Source: Nipponacmea schrenckii | Lineage: Eukaryota > Mollusca > Gastropoda > Lottiidae | DNA length: 64,000 bases | Reading direction: 5' to 3' | NCBI GenBank assembly: GCA_030562195.1 | Contig: CM060202.1 | Coordinates: 13,702,001 to 13,766,000, forward strand | Shown: in pieces, positions 27,301-37,830 of the stretch | Numbering within the stretch: the first letter of the stretch is position 1 | Layout: each line of letters starts with the position of its first letter | Notes under the pieces: model-generated | Seen by the model: only the letters and a program-made list of their open reading frames with translations | Told to the model about the DNA's origin: nothing | Databases searched by the model: none | Program-made: the position numbers and the translations under genes

Positions 27301-30300
27301 GATGAAACTTAACCTTAAAGATTGACCTCAAATTTCAATTTCCTAGTCTAGACATATAATCATACTATTCCAAGCTTGAAATAGAATTTAAATGATGAAG
27401 TATACATATTTCATCAGGAGAAAAGGTCAAGTTCATTTTAATGTCCTTTTTTGACTCTTTTTTAATGAACTAACTGAATAAAAAACTTTGTAAGCACTTT
27501 GTAAGCTATCTATCCAATCTGATTCACAGGCCAATTGATTTGATTAATTGCATTGTTTTCGTTGGTCTTTATTAATTACTTCTTTGATCTGACAAAAAAA
27601 AAATATGCAGCTTTTCTAGGTCATTGAAATATTCAGCAAATTCAAATTTTGTATTTGCCACTGTGCTAACAGCTAAATACAAGTTAATATTTGTTATTTA
27701 GTTCAGTGTACTATAGCATGAAATATGACAATTTAGTACCCTATTGAGTCATAATTTGACTGAACATTATTTACAGGAGATGTTTGTCGGATCATCAATC
27801 GAATGTGTATTAAACTCACAGGAAAAGTAGACACATCATAGCTTTTGCACTCGGACACACTGAGCCATACTCGCATGTTAGTAAAAAGAAAATGTTTTAA
27901 CATACTTAAAATGTTCTTACATACTTTTCAATCTCATTGGGAGAATATTATTTTTAATGGAAGTATTCCAACTAAATGAAAATTGGTGAAATGAAATATC
28001 AATAATCATTAAAGTTGCAGTTTGGTTTAGTGATTTTTTGTTTATTGCATAAAAACTTATTGTTTCTACAAATTGTGAAACTAAACAAGAAATTAAAAAA
28101 AAAATTTTTTTTATGTTCTTCACAAGTATGTGAGTAAAGGCAAATATCCAAGTATGCGAAGTGGAGAAGTTTCTGTACTAATTGCTAGCAGAAACAACTT
28201 AAAACACAGTGAGGGATGTAATCTGATTAAAATGCAGAGCTTACATATTTTGTTCAAGGTATTTTCTTCAATTAAATGCAGAACTGTGTTTTGTTAATAA
28301 ATCAAAATAGTAGCCACTGTTAAACCAACACTTTAAGTGACCCTTATATTAGAGACATTAGGAAACAAATGTTTAGTTCAATTTTTGAGTAATCTAGGAC
28401 TGGTAGGACATAATATCAGCAGATCTCAGATGATTGAAAGGAGTGAAAGCTCAATGAAAAAAAATTACATGTTTGACATGTTGGCCTATTTGTGCTTGCC
28501 AACACTTCGAGTCTGAAATATCTGCTAATATCAACTAATATCAAATTTATTTATGTCAAAATCTGCTTCTGTGATGGCTTTACTTGGCCTGGAAACTACC
28601 ATAAATTCTGAGCTCATTTTGATGTAATGGTTGATAAACCATTGATTTTCATCTTGACTTCTGATATGGGAAGCAGAAGTTGAATTAGAGAAGATAATAA
28701 TATCCCATCACAAGCAAATCTTCTAGAATCAGAGAAGACAACTATTAGTCTTGGTTTATTGTTTAGTATTCTTATAATACTATTCTTTATGAGAGTTTAC
28801 ATTAGAATCTGGCAATAAAACCCGGTGTCTGATTGAATAATAATAGCTTGTATAAATCAATATTATCTTCAGACCACTATTGATTCAGATACAGATTAGA
28901 CTTGAGACCGCATTCTCATCAAATAATACTAGACCACTGTTATCTTTAGTGGACAAGTAAATTTCAGACCACAACCCAATTCATTAATATGTAATACTAA
29001 CTGACTTCAGACCACTATGATTGATAAACAGAAAAGACTTCAGACGCCTATTTATTGTTGAACAGACCAGACTTTAGACTACTATTGATTGATAAACAGA
29101 CCAGACTTCAGACCACTATTGATTTATTAACAGACCAGACTTTAGACCACTATTGATTAATAAACAGACTAGACTTCAGACCACTATTGATATACAGGCT
29201 AGACTTAAGTCCACTATTGATTGATATACAAACTAGACTTCAAACCACTATTGATTGAGATACAGACCAGACCTCAGTCCACTATTGGTTGATATACAGA
29301 CTAGACTTCAGACCACTATTGATATACAGACCAGACTTCAGACCACTATTGATATACAGACTAAACGTCAGTCCACTACTAACTGATATACAGACCAGAA
29401 TTCAGTCCACTATTGATTGATATACAGACTAGACTTCAGACCACTGTTGATTGATATACAGACCAGAATTCAGTCCACGATTGATTGATATACAGATTAG
29501 ACTTCAGTCCACTATTGATTGATATACAGACCAGACGTCAGTCAACTATTGATTGATATACAGACCAGAATTCAGACCACTATTGAGTGATATACAGACC
29601 AGAATTCAGACCACTATTGATTGATATACAGACCAGAATTCAGATCACTATTGATTGATATACAGACTAGAATTCAGACCACAATTAGCTCTTATTTGTC
29701 TAGTTAACAACAAGACCTATAAGTTTGCCTTTTGGTTTTGAGCAATTTGACAGAAATAGTAAGAGATCCCATCTTTAATGATCAGCAATGTGTATAGTTT
29801 ATTATAATATATACTATGATTGTGTTTATGTATATTATATTTATTATAACAAGGTTCAACTCTCCATGTGTAAAATGATAATTTGTATGAATAAGTACAT
29901 GTAACTATGTAAACCAAGTGCATTTAAAGGTTGATTCCCTTTATATTATTGGATAATTACATGTTTGAATATTTTCGTACAGACTTTAAGATTAGTACAC
30001 AATTACCAAGTTTTCATATAACTGTCATTTTACACCCACTTTTCTGTATTATTAATAACAGTCATACTGTAGATAACTGAAACTATTACACTCAATACAA
30101 CACACACTCTAACTGTAGACAGTATAGACTTTCAGATAATGCACATTTCAGATAACTAAAACACAGACATCTATCTACATATAAAATCGCTGAAGGATTA
30201 TCTACATATAGATACTGAGATAGGTATACATGTATCTGACAATTTTTTACAGTTTTAACTTGATCACCAACTACAGACTAGAAATCTATTACATTCTCTT

Positions 30301-33300
30301 CCCTTGTTTTAACATGCCAGTAATAGATTATCAAATTGTTGTATGTTGTATAAGTAATTACTACAGAATTTGTCAGATAAATATTCCTATTACCTGGCTG
30401 TATTTAAATATTGATCGAATCTTCAGATAAAGTCTCTATAATCCTACCTTGTTGTGTGAATACATTTTATTCAAAGATTTCTATCTTCAATTTTACTTTA
30501 CAATTCACACAAATTATCTTCAAGTCTCAATCTGCCTGCTTCAAAGTCAGTTTAGCAGAATTTAAACCAAAAGTTATATGAATTTATAAAAATCTATTTT
30601 GAATTGTCCTTTGTAAAGCTTATCAGAGTAATTTGAATATTTTGTGATATTTTCTTTTTCAGATTTACGTACCCATAAGGTGTTGATAGAACATTATGAT
30701 TCCAAATTATCCAGTTTTACTATTAGACATACTGAAGATGAAAAAGGTAGACAAATTTTTTTTTGAAATTCCTTTTAAACATGGGTTTCATTATTTCCAT
30801 TTATTCATATATTTATATATATATATTCCACAATTGGATAGCTAATACATACATAAATCGAAGGTAGAGATATTCTAATGATCTGGAAAAATTGTCTCAG
30901 AAGTCCCTTATTAAGTCTTTATTACGGCAATTACAAAGGAAATTTTCCTCTCTCAGCCAGGTCAAGAAACATTGTTAGCTTTCAAAATATCATTCAAATC
31001 TTAGTATCTTTCTTCAATTACCCAGTGCAAGGCCACATGAGTCAAAAATAGCGTTTTGAAGTTGAATCATTTCTTAAAATAACCCAAGCTAAAATGAGAC
31101 AGAAGGAAGAAGGAAGGCCTAAATTATTTACACAGCTCCTTAGAAACTTAATTTTTTGTCTTTTGAATCTGAAACAGGTGTTGAACTAGAAATATTAAAT
31201 ATATATTATAATTTTCAGTATTACGTACATATTTTATCACTGGTAGAAAGAATTCATCTAAGCCAGGATTAGATACAGATTTAGATGTGTCAGCTATTAA
31301 ACCTAGTACAATGGGCACCAATAGTGTTCTTATACCAGTAGAAACACCAGAACTATCAGAAACCAGAGTAAGTACATGTATTACACTACTGCTGGCATGA
31401 TACATCAGTGAATAGTATGGACAATGCCCCCCTGCATCACTTTATCTACTGTAAAAGTACCCATCTCATGTTCGTAATGATTAGTGGCTCAGCAAAAGAA
31501 ATGCTTTGTTAGAGTTTTAGCTCAGTTTCTATCTTGGTTAAAAGGGACAGATATGGACAAAGTGTCCAATTGTTGAAATGGGACAATATACTGAGACTTG
31601 AGTTGTACACATAAAGATAGTTTTAACATGTAGAAACATTTTTTGGAAAATTTAGAGCAGGGCTAGCAAGACATAAAATCTTCTGTACTTTGAGCAGGTA
31701 TAATTGAAGGGAAGTAACTCTATATTATCTATTATGAATGTTGATTTCAGTTCAACATGAACTGAAAAGTCACAGGATTTACTTAGCATGCCTCGAGACA
31801 TCTCAACTTTGTTCCTTTGGAAGTAATGAAGATTTATGGGGTTTATAATAAATAGTTCCATTTGTTTGTATTGGACTGAGGTCCTGACAAAAGTTGTGCA
31901 CTTTATAGATTCCTAAATGGAATACATGTATATTATATAAAACCTACAGCCACTGTTCTGGCTAAGTACCTTCAATATACTGCTTGGCGTTTCCTCATCA
32001 ATCTCAATCTATTTAATAGTTAGAAGAAATTAAAAAGATTTGAAATGGAATCTTAATTTTCCTCATTAGCCTAATGTTTTACCATATGTTTCAGTCTGAA
32101 AAATCAAGAGAAACCTCACCTTGTGGAGCTGGTCAACAAATTACAAATCACCTAGATAGAGAGGTACTCTTCATTTAATTTCCAAGTCCTTTTACAGGCT
32201 ACATATTCTAAATGAACTGAACTGTTTATAAAGCCATTGGTTGGTTAATCATATTTTGAAATTTATTTTAAATTAAGTGCTATAAAGGAAAGATCACTCC
32301 AAGACAGTCATAAAAATTTTGAGTCTGGTATTCCAATTCTGCTTAAAATAGCTGGTACTATTGAATTTACTAACCATTGTAAAACACATAGTTGGCTTGA
32401 AATTGTCGTGGGCTGTTGTGATGCATGGTGTTATAATAGAAGTAATGACTGTACAACTACATTACTATTATTACCCCTACCTTAGCCCAAATGTAGACAG
32501 AATCAACAACTTTCTTTGATTGATAGTAAAGAAAAACAAAGTCAGATTTTGATTCATGATAATGATGACATAAATTGAAAACTTTATCCTCTTACTAATA
32601 AAAGATTAAGACTGAATATTGGATGTATTTCAGAGTTCTGGTGCTAATGGAGTGTCCCCTGCCACATTATTGAGTCGACGTCATAGTAGTGGATTTTTTG
32701 CAGCTAGTGAAATGTCTTTGGATAAAATTACTGATGATAAAGGTTAGTGTATAATTTCGTGAATACATTACACATGGTAGTTCTTTGTACTCTGTGCCAG
32801 TGCGAAACCTCACTATTAATAATAGTTGTGAGTCTAATGTAGACTGATGGTTCAAAACAAATCATCAGACGTGTGACATGCGACAAAAAAAAAATCACAC
32901 ATTCCAATCATCCAGGTAAATGATTCTGTGAGCAACTGGACACAACTGCTGTTAACTTAGATTTTTCAACTTTTAATGTGTTTAAATTGTAAGAGGTATT
33001 CTAATCTCAATATGTGTATTAGAGATAAAATCAGTTTGTGAATCTTGGGATTATATAAAACTAAGCATTGAAGCATTTTAATTTCTTATTTGAATTTGGA
33101 ATGATGCATGAAAAGTTGAAAATGTCCCTTAAACCAAGCCAATATTCAGATTTACTAAGGTCCTACAAGTTGCTACTTGTTGCTAACAGAAGTAAAAAAA
33201 ATTCATACTCTGCAAGTTGCATGTCGACCTGATTATATGTAAGGTTTCAATTTCTTACTGATGTTGTAGAAATTCAGATAATAAATACTTGATTTCAATT

Positions 33301-36300
33301 CTAACACTAGAAATTTAGTGCTTGACACTTGAAATTTAGTGCTTGTATGAATGTTTGAGATTGTCCCTTGAAATGTCTATATCTTGTCTTCACTGTAATT
33401 GTATCATCTGTCTTTAGTGGCACACAATTGGTTAGTTCTATACAGATTCTGGCTTGAAAGAAATGGCTGCCATCCTGGCTTAATTTCCCTCATTGCACAC
33501 TACATGGTGTTGCCCGTCTTCATTAGTCCATAAGGCAGAGAAGAGTAGGACATAAAACTCCATTTATTCCATTTCATTTTTTTTTATGTCAAACCTGATA
33601 TATCACATTACAGAAATTACCCATTAATTCCTTTCTCTATCATTTCAAATTTCTATTTAAATACACGTATGGTAAGCATCTCAACACTTCCAAATTGTTT
33701 TATTGGCTTTCAAGTAGAATCTATAAACCCCCTGCAGAACTGACCAATTGTGCATCTCCTTATTGTATTTTTCTTATTCAAGGGAGATAACTATGTCCTT
33801 GGTATATACCTCTATTTCATGTGGTTTGTTATACATGTATTTTGTTTCTTGTCTAATTGAATTATTTACACAATTTTTGTTCAGCTTAAGACTTAAATGG
33901 ACAAAGGTATTTTACCTTGTAAATCTGCCTATGATTGGCACGAAATTGCTTTCTTAAATATTGAAACTACTCCAACTGAATGAGATATCTTGATGATCTG
34001 TTTTATGTTTTCATTGACCAAAATTTGGGTTGATTATCTAATATTGTCCCACAACTCTTCCTAACTGAAATGGGAGATTTGTATGATGATCACTCTTTAT
34101 ATATCCATTACTCCATTTACTTTTCTTGTTTTAAATGACTATTATTAGGTTTGTCTTCAACATGCTGTATACGTCAACCAACTTATAGAAAATCTTCTAG
34201 TGATTCTAATTTATATTGTTTATATATGTATCATCCTTACCTGTCAATCACTTCACAGGCTCCTCCTACATCTACTGGTATTCTTTCTATTTCAATTTGT
34301 TTGCATTCATTTTTCCTCCTTCTTTACTAATATTTTTTCGGGCTTTATATATTTTGGATAAAATTTGATGTTAACAATGGCACTTTCATCAATGCCAATA
34401 AAGAAATTATTATATTTTTATAATTTTCATACACTTAAATTTTTCAACTTTTTTGAATTATTCTACAATTTTACAATTTTCAATTTTTTTTTCTAAAACA
34501 TGTTGTTTTAATTCTGCTTTGAAACCATTATATCTTACAGCTGATTTAAGCTTGCAATACATTGAACTGTATTTTAGACTCATTATTTATGAAATAAGCA
34601 GGTTTTTTTTTCGAAATTTAATAAACAAAAGTGTTTAATTATTTAATGCTGAATGCTGAAAAATGGGCTATAATGTGTATCTGTAATTGGGTATTTTGGT
34701 TCATTTTTTCGGGAAGGATTTTCACTTTTATTTGCATGATTTGGCTGGGTTATACATTTCTTTCTTTTCTTTGCATGACATGACATGTATTGTATGTCAT
34801 CATGCATAATCATTATTTCTTTTAGCCTTTATACAGTCTAAATACAATAAGACCAAACTTTTGTTTGTATATTTGTTAGCTTTTAGTTATAAATTGTCAA
34901 ATCAAATTAGAATCTAAAAATGATGCTCATATTTCATGGTATCAGACCCTAACTGACCCTTATAGAAGTAGCTAAATAAACAAATAAAGGCTAATAAAAA
35001 CAGAACAAAAGTTTGATCTTATTAAGAAGGCTGATATTTCATTCTCTTTTTCTTCCTTACTTTTGTCTTCTTTTACTTCAATATTGTTTCAAATCTCTCT
35101 TGTAAGAGACACTCAATGTTGAAGAAATCAGTGTTCTGTGTGTTTGTTGTATGGGTATGGGACAATTCTATATTTTTACATGTACTATTTCTATTTACCC
35201 TTCAATACCTGTAGAAATATCTGATCAACTCTTTGAAATCTATCAGGAGTCATAAATCCATCTCAATGTTTGGTTATAAAGTTCAGTTCAAATTCGCTTC
35301 TTCTTTCATTCAGGACATCATCTGTTATATAACATGTTGATTTTTAGGAAAACTGGATGCTAGGTTTTAATTCTAAAAATTGCTACATGTAGCTGATATT
35401 GAACTCTGGGCAGCTGTTGAAGCAAATATTTAGACAACCATATACATTTGAAAGTCTTTATACTCTAAAATGTTTAAATATGTTTCTTTATCTAAAGTGT
35501 CATCATGACACTGACACTGTCATGTTATTCAAATTACGTGTATACATGTATTTGAAATCAGACTGTTTTTCTTTTCAGATGTAGAAGCTGGTGATTCCAG
35601 TATGGTTCCAATTAACACCAATAGGAATAAACTACAGAAAATGCAAGAACAGACGGATAATCAAATTATTCAATGTATTAAAGAAGATATTAAAGATAAA
35701 TCCTTTTTCTACGAACCAGAAATCAACAAATTTACATTAAGATTCAAAAAACCTCATATGGAAGATGATTTCCGAAACCATTATCTGGAGAGTCAATTTG
35801 GAAAGGTGGAAACAGTTGCCTCCCCTCGTACCCACTCTCTGATTGAAGCCACACTATCGATAATTGTGTTCATTTTAGTGTCTATCTGTTGCTATACAAT
35901 GTTTGGAGCTCATCTAGTCTTAAATATAGTATTCGTTATTGCTTTGATTATTGAACTTGTCGTCCTTATTCAGTCAGTAACAGATGTCAAATATGGATTA
36001 AAGAAGAAAGAAAAATGTGGTTCCTTGATGCATATTCTATCAGGATGGTATTTCCGTAATTTTATGGGAGCTGTTATTGCTAGTCTACCACTAATTACAG
36101 TGTATTCTAATCTATCATGTGCTCTAGCTACTAATGATGAATGGAGAGATAGATTTTTCTGTTTCGCTATCATTGTTTCGTTGCTACACTTCTGTAATTT
36201 CACTATGCTCAGTGCTTGGGTTAAATCAGTGATAGTGGTGTTAGCCGGAATAACCTTACTCATTTTACTCAATGTACGTTTCTGTCCACTTAGTGAATTT

Positions 36301-37254
36301 TACGTGAATACTACAATGATAAGTGACTTTACAACTGTGATCGTAAATAACACGTATCCAGACTCTGTGTACAATGTCAACAGAACTGTGCCAAGTCTAG
36401 CTGATCACCTTTTTTCTGGACAAAATACTCTACGATATGAAATTATATTGGACATTATATTATTATTGTTATTAATTCTCTTCATGAGTCGTGAATTTGA
36501 CGTCAGTTATCGATTGAGTTATTTTGGAAGTGTACAGGCCGATGCTGACAGACGTCAGATGCAAGAGAACAAAGAGCAGGCAGAGTGGTTGCTTCATAAT
36601 ATTATTCCTGTTCACATCTCAGAACAAGTAAAGAAAACATCAACATATTCCAAAAATCATAAAGATATTGGAGTCATTTTTGCAACAATTGTAAATTTTA
36701 ATGAATTTTATGATGAATCTTACGAAGGTGGACGTGAATATTTACGAGTTCTCAACGAACTGTACAGTGATTATGAAGATTTGTTGGATGAAAAGCGTTT
36801 CAAGGATGTAGAAAAGATAAAGACAATCAGCAGTACGTTTATGGCTGCGTCTGGTCTGAACGAAAAAAATCGTTTACAGAACAAGGATCCTAATGCTCAT
36901 TTGTATGCTCTCATGGAGTTTTCTCAAGAACTTTTGAAAAAGATCCAACAATTCAATGAAAGCATTTTTAACTTTAATTTTCATTTGAAAATTGGTTTCA
37001 ATTATGGTGAGGTCACTGCTGGAGTTATCGGAACAACCAAACTGTTATATGATATCTGGGGTGATACTGTGAATATAGCTAGTCGTATGTACTCCACAGG
37101 TGTTGAAGACAGAATTCAAGTTCCTGAGGCAGCAGCTGAGTTGCTTGGTGACAAATTTGAGTTTTCCTATCGTGGAGAAATCTCTGTAAAAGGTAAAGGG
37201 GAAATGAAAGCATATTTATTGGTGGATAAACTTCCTGGTGCCTCCTGGAATTAA
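10919..37254 (+). CDS. ADCY9: Adenylyl cyclase type 9 ortholog (complete, 6 coding exons)
   Basis: Integral membrane adenylyl cyclase that makes cAMP from ATP. Coding exons: 10919-12395, 30663-30746, 31219-31367, 32095-32163, 32634-32742 and 35579-37254; total 3564 nt, 1187 aa. The order is a cytosolic N-terminus, six membrane helices (about 82-255), C1a, the C1b linker, a second helix block (about 722-930) and C2. The C1a metal aspartates are D339 (FADIVGFTKM) and D383 (LGDCYYC). C2 has DIWGDTVNIASR with N1128 and R1132. It matches vertebrate ADCY9 best, in the C1a core, in KNHKDIGVIFATIVNFNEFY and in the region before the second helix block. The loop before the last helix has three N-glycosylation sequons (NTT, NNT, NRT). 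The ATG at 10919 has a strong context (AAAATGG), and an in-frame TAG lies at 10871. Human ADCY9 is about 1353 aa; the difference is largely a missing C-terminal tail. All splice phases agree. Confidence 0.93.
16853..16921 (+). repeat. Inverted repeat arm, left
   Basis: This stretch of about 69 bases, around TGACCCTGTGCACTATATGC and CTGTCCAGTTTGACTAGGAG, recurs inverted at 18,975-19,044 with about three differences. Similarity stops abruptly at both ends. See the findings. Confidence 0.85.
18975..19044 (-). repeat. Inverted repeat arm, right
   Basis: Reverse complement of 16,853-16,921 with about three differences. The arms are 2.05 kb apart within intron 1 of ADCY9, so the pre-mRNA could fold into a long stem. 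Confidence 0.85.
19813..20880. mobile_element. TTAA-flanked non-autonomous DNA transposon (1068 bp)
   Basis: Its ends are perfect inverted repeats GGGGGTTGACAACC / GGTTGTCAACCCCC, and it is flanked by TTAA at 19,809-19,812 and 20,881-20,884. A TTAA target duplication is typical of the piggyBac superfamily. The terminal bases do not start with CCC as in classic piggyBac, so the family is uncertain. The inside has no transposase; the small ORFs show no similarity I recognise. The inverted repeat is itself nearly palindromic (GGTTGACAACC). Confidence 0.72.
22700..23638. mobile_element. Non-autonomous hAT-like transposon (939 bp)
   Basis: The terminal inverted repeats are TAGTGCTCACACGAATA and its complement. 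The flanks are a perfect 8-bp target duplication GTGTTGCA (22,692-22,699 and 23,639-23,646). An 8-bp duplication with TAGTG-type ends is the hAT signature. The subterminal parts repeat the motif TATTCGAAT/CGAATA. No transposase ORF is present. The perfect duplication suggests a fairly recent insertion. Confidence 0.85.
24187..24892. mobile_element. Non-autonomous hAT-like transposon (706 bp)
   Basis: The left end CATAGGCGCGGGAAC pairs with the inverted right end (CAGGGACGCAGGAAC on the complement). The flanks are a perfect 8-bp duplication TGAAGACC (24,179-24,186 and 24,893-24,900). Both subterminal regions are G/C-rich (left GGCAGGGCGG; right CCCCGCCCCCCAAC), unlike the surrounding AT-rich intron. 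It has no transposase. The ends fit hAT elements of the CAGGG(G)CG type. Confidence 0.8.
28865..29685 (+). repeat. Minisatellite of about 35 bp, roughly 20 units
   Basis: The unit is close to ATTGATTGATATACAGACCA followed by GACTTCAGACCACT, with lengths of about 35 bases and some shorter units of about 29. The array is most regular from 29,000 to 29,680 and decays at its left end. It lies about 1 kb upstream of the second coding exon of ADCY9. Confidence 0.9.
30663..30746 (+). CDS. ADCY9: ADCY9 coding exon 2: end of C1a
   Basis: It encodes residues 493-520 (DLRTHKVLIEHYDSKL... to HTEDEK). The acceptor is TTTTCTTTTTCAG and the donor GTAGAC; both introns are phase 1. Sequence is variable here in the family, but the frame runs directly into the conserved VLRTYFITGRK of the next exon, which confirms the joins. 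Confidence 0.88.
31219..31367 (+). CDS. ADCY9: ADCY9 coding exon 3: C1a end and C1b start
   Basis: It encodes residues 521-570, phase 1 in and phase 0 out. It starts VLRTYFITGRKN, the counterpart of LKTYLISGQR in vertebrate ADCY9, which closes C1a. The remainder is Ser/Thr/Pro-rich C1b linker. Confidence 0.92.
32095..32163 (+). CDS. ADCY9: ADCY9 coding exon 4: C1b linker
   Basis: Small phase 0 exon of 23 codons (residues 571-593), SEKSRETSPCGAGQQ and onward, with acceptor GTTTCAG and donor GTACTC. Its length is a multiple of three and it could be skipped without changing the frame. It has no conserved domain. Confidence 0.8.
32634..32742 (+). CDS. ADCY9: ADCY9 coding exon 5: C1b linker with RRHS site
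   Basis: It encodes residues 594-629, phase 0 in and phase 1 out. It includes LLSRRHSSGFF; R608-R609-H610-S611 fits the basophilic kinase consensus RRXS used by PKA. Confidence 0.85.
32743..35578 (+). other. ADCY9: ADCY9 intron 5 with SINE-like repeat
   Basis: Phase 1 intron of 2.8 kb. It contains the second SINE-like copy (33,455-33,580) and a very T-rich stretch at 34.3-34.8 kb. No further exon was recognised. Confidence 0.75.
33455..33580 (+). repeat. SINE-like dispersed repeat, copy 2
   Basis: It shares GTCTTCATTAG, AGAAGAGTAGG and AAAACTCCATTTATT, in the same order and orientation, with 1375-1605, and ends in a short T run. Confidence 0.5.
35579..37254 (+). CDS. ADCY9: ADCY9 coding exon 6: second helix block and C2, with stop
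   Basis: Large terminal exon for residues 630-1187. It holds the pre-membrane segment, helices 7-12, the glycosylation-sequon loop and the whole C2 domain. Having all of this in one exon is notable beside the split C1b. The equivalents of the two forskolin-pocket positions are Leu1018 (EYLRVLNE) and Ser1048 (KTISSTFMAAS). The protein stops 14 residues after KGEMKAYL, so there is almost no C2b tail. Confidence 0.95.
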
Positions 37255-37478
37255 ACCCTGATTTATTTGTTTATCCTCACCTCATTGATTCCTAGAAACA
37301 TTCAAAACCTTGCATTGTCCTGTGACATCAGTAAAGAGAAGCCAACTCATGATGTTGGTTGCTTGACCAAAATCTTATCCATTGCAGCATAATAATAACT
37401 TCTAACACTCAAGCTTTCCTATAACCAGTAAGTTATGGTACTGAGAAAGAATTGTAGGCAGAAAGGAGCAGGGTAGAT

Positions 37479-37830
37479 AGTTAATAAATACTGTCTTATA
37501 TTTCAAATATCCTCCGAAGTTAATAAATACTGTCTTATATTTTAAATATCCTCCGAAGTTAATAAATACGGTCTTATATTTCATATATCCTCTGTAGTTA
37601 ATAAATACTGTCTTATATTTCAAATATCCTCCGTAGTTAATAAGTACTGTCTTATATTTCAAATATCCTCCGTAGTTAATAAATACGGTCTTATATTTCA
37701 TATATCCTCTGTAGTTAATAAATACTACTTATATTTCAAATATCCTCCGTAGTTAATAAGTACTGTCTTATATTTCAAATATCCTCCGTAGTTAATAAAT
37801 ACTGTCTTATATTTCAAATATCCTGTCTTG
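37479..37830 (+). repeat. 39-bp minisatellite carrying AATAAA in the ADCY9 3' UTR
   Basis: Nine units of GTTAATAAATACTGTCTTAT plus ATTTCAAATATCCTCCGTA are present, 225 bases after the cyclase stop codon. Seven units have an intact AATAAA (37483, 37522, 37561, 37600, 37678, 37717, 37794) and two have AATAAG (37639, 37755). Because 39 is 13 codons, the complementary strand reads as a repeated peptide; that is an artefact of the period. Confidence 0.93.

Larger units (their letters stand above)
12396..30662 (+). other. ADCY9: ADCY9 intron 1 (18.3 kb)
   Basis: This is a phase 1 GT-AG intron. I found no further cyclase exon in it: the protein joins cleanly from EVEEGEPTE to the exon at 30,663. 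It holds two hAT-like elements (22,700 and 24,187), a TTAA-flanked element (19,813), a 69-base inverted repeat pair (16,853 and 18,975) and a large minisatellite (28.87-29.69 kb). The rest is AT-rich sequence without recognisable genes. Confidence 0.8.

Noticed and set aside
37402..37701. Minus-strand frame coding for a repeated peptide (KYKTVFINYGGYL units)
   Set aside because: It is produced by the 39-bp minisatellite, whose period is a multiple of three. It lies antisense in the cyclase 3' UTR and has no non-repeat coding part.
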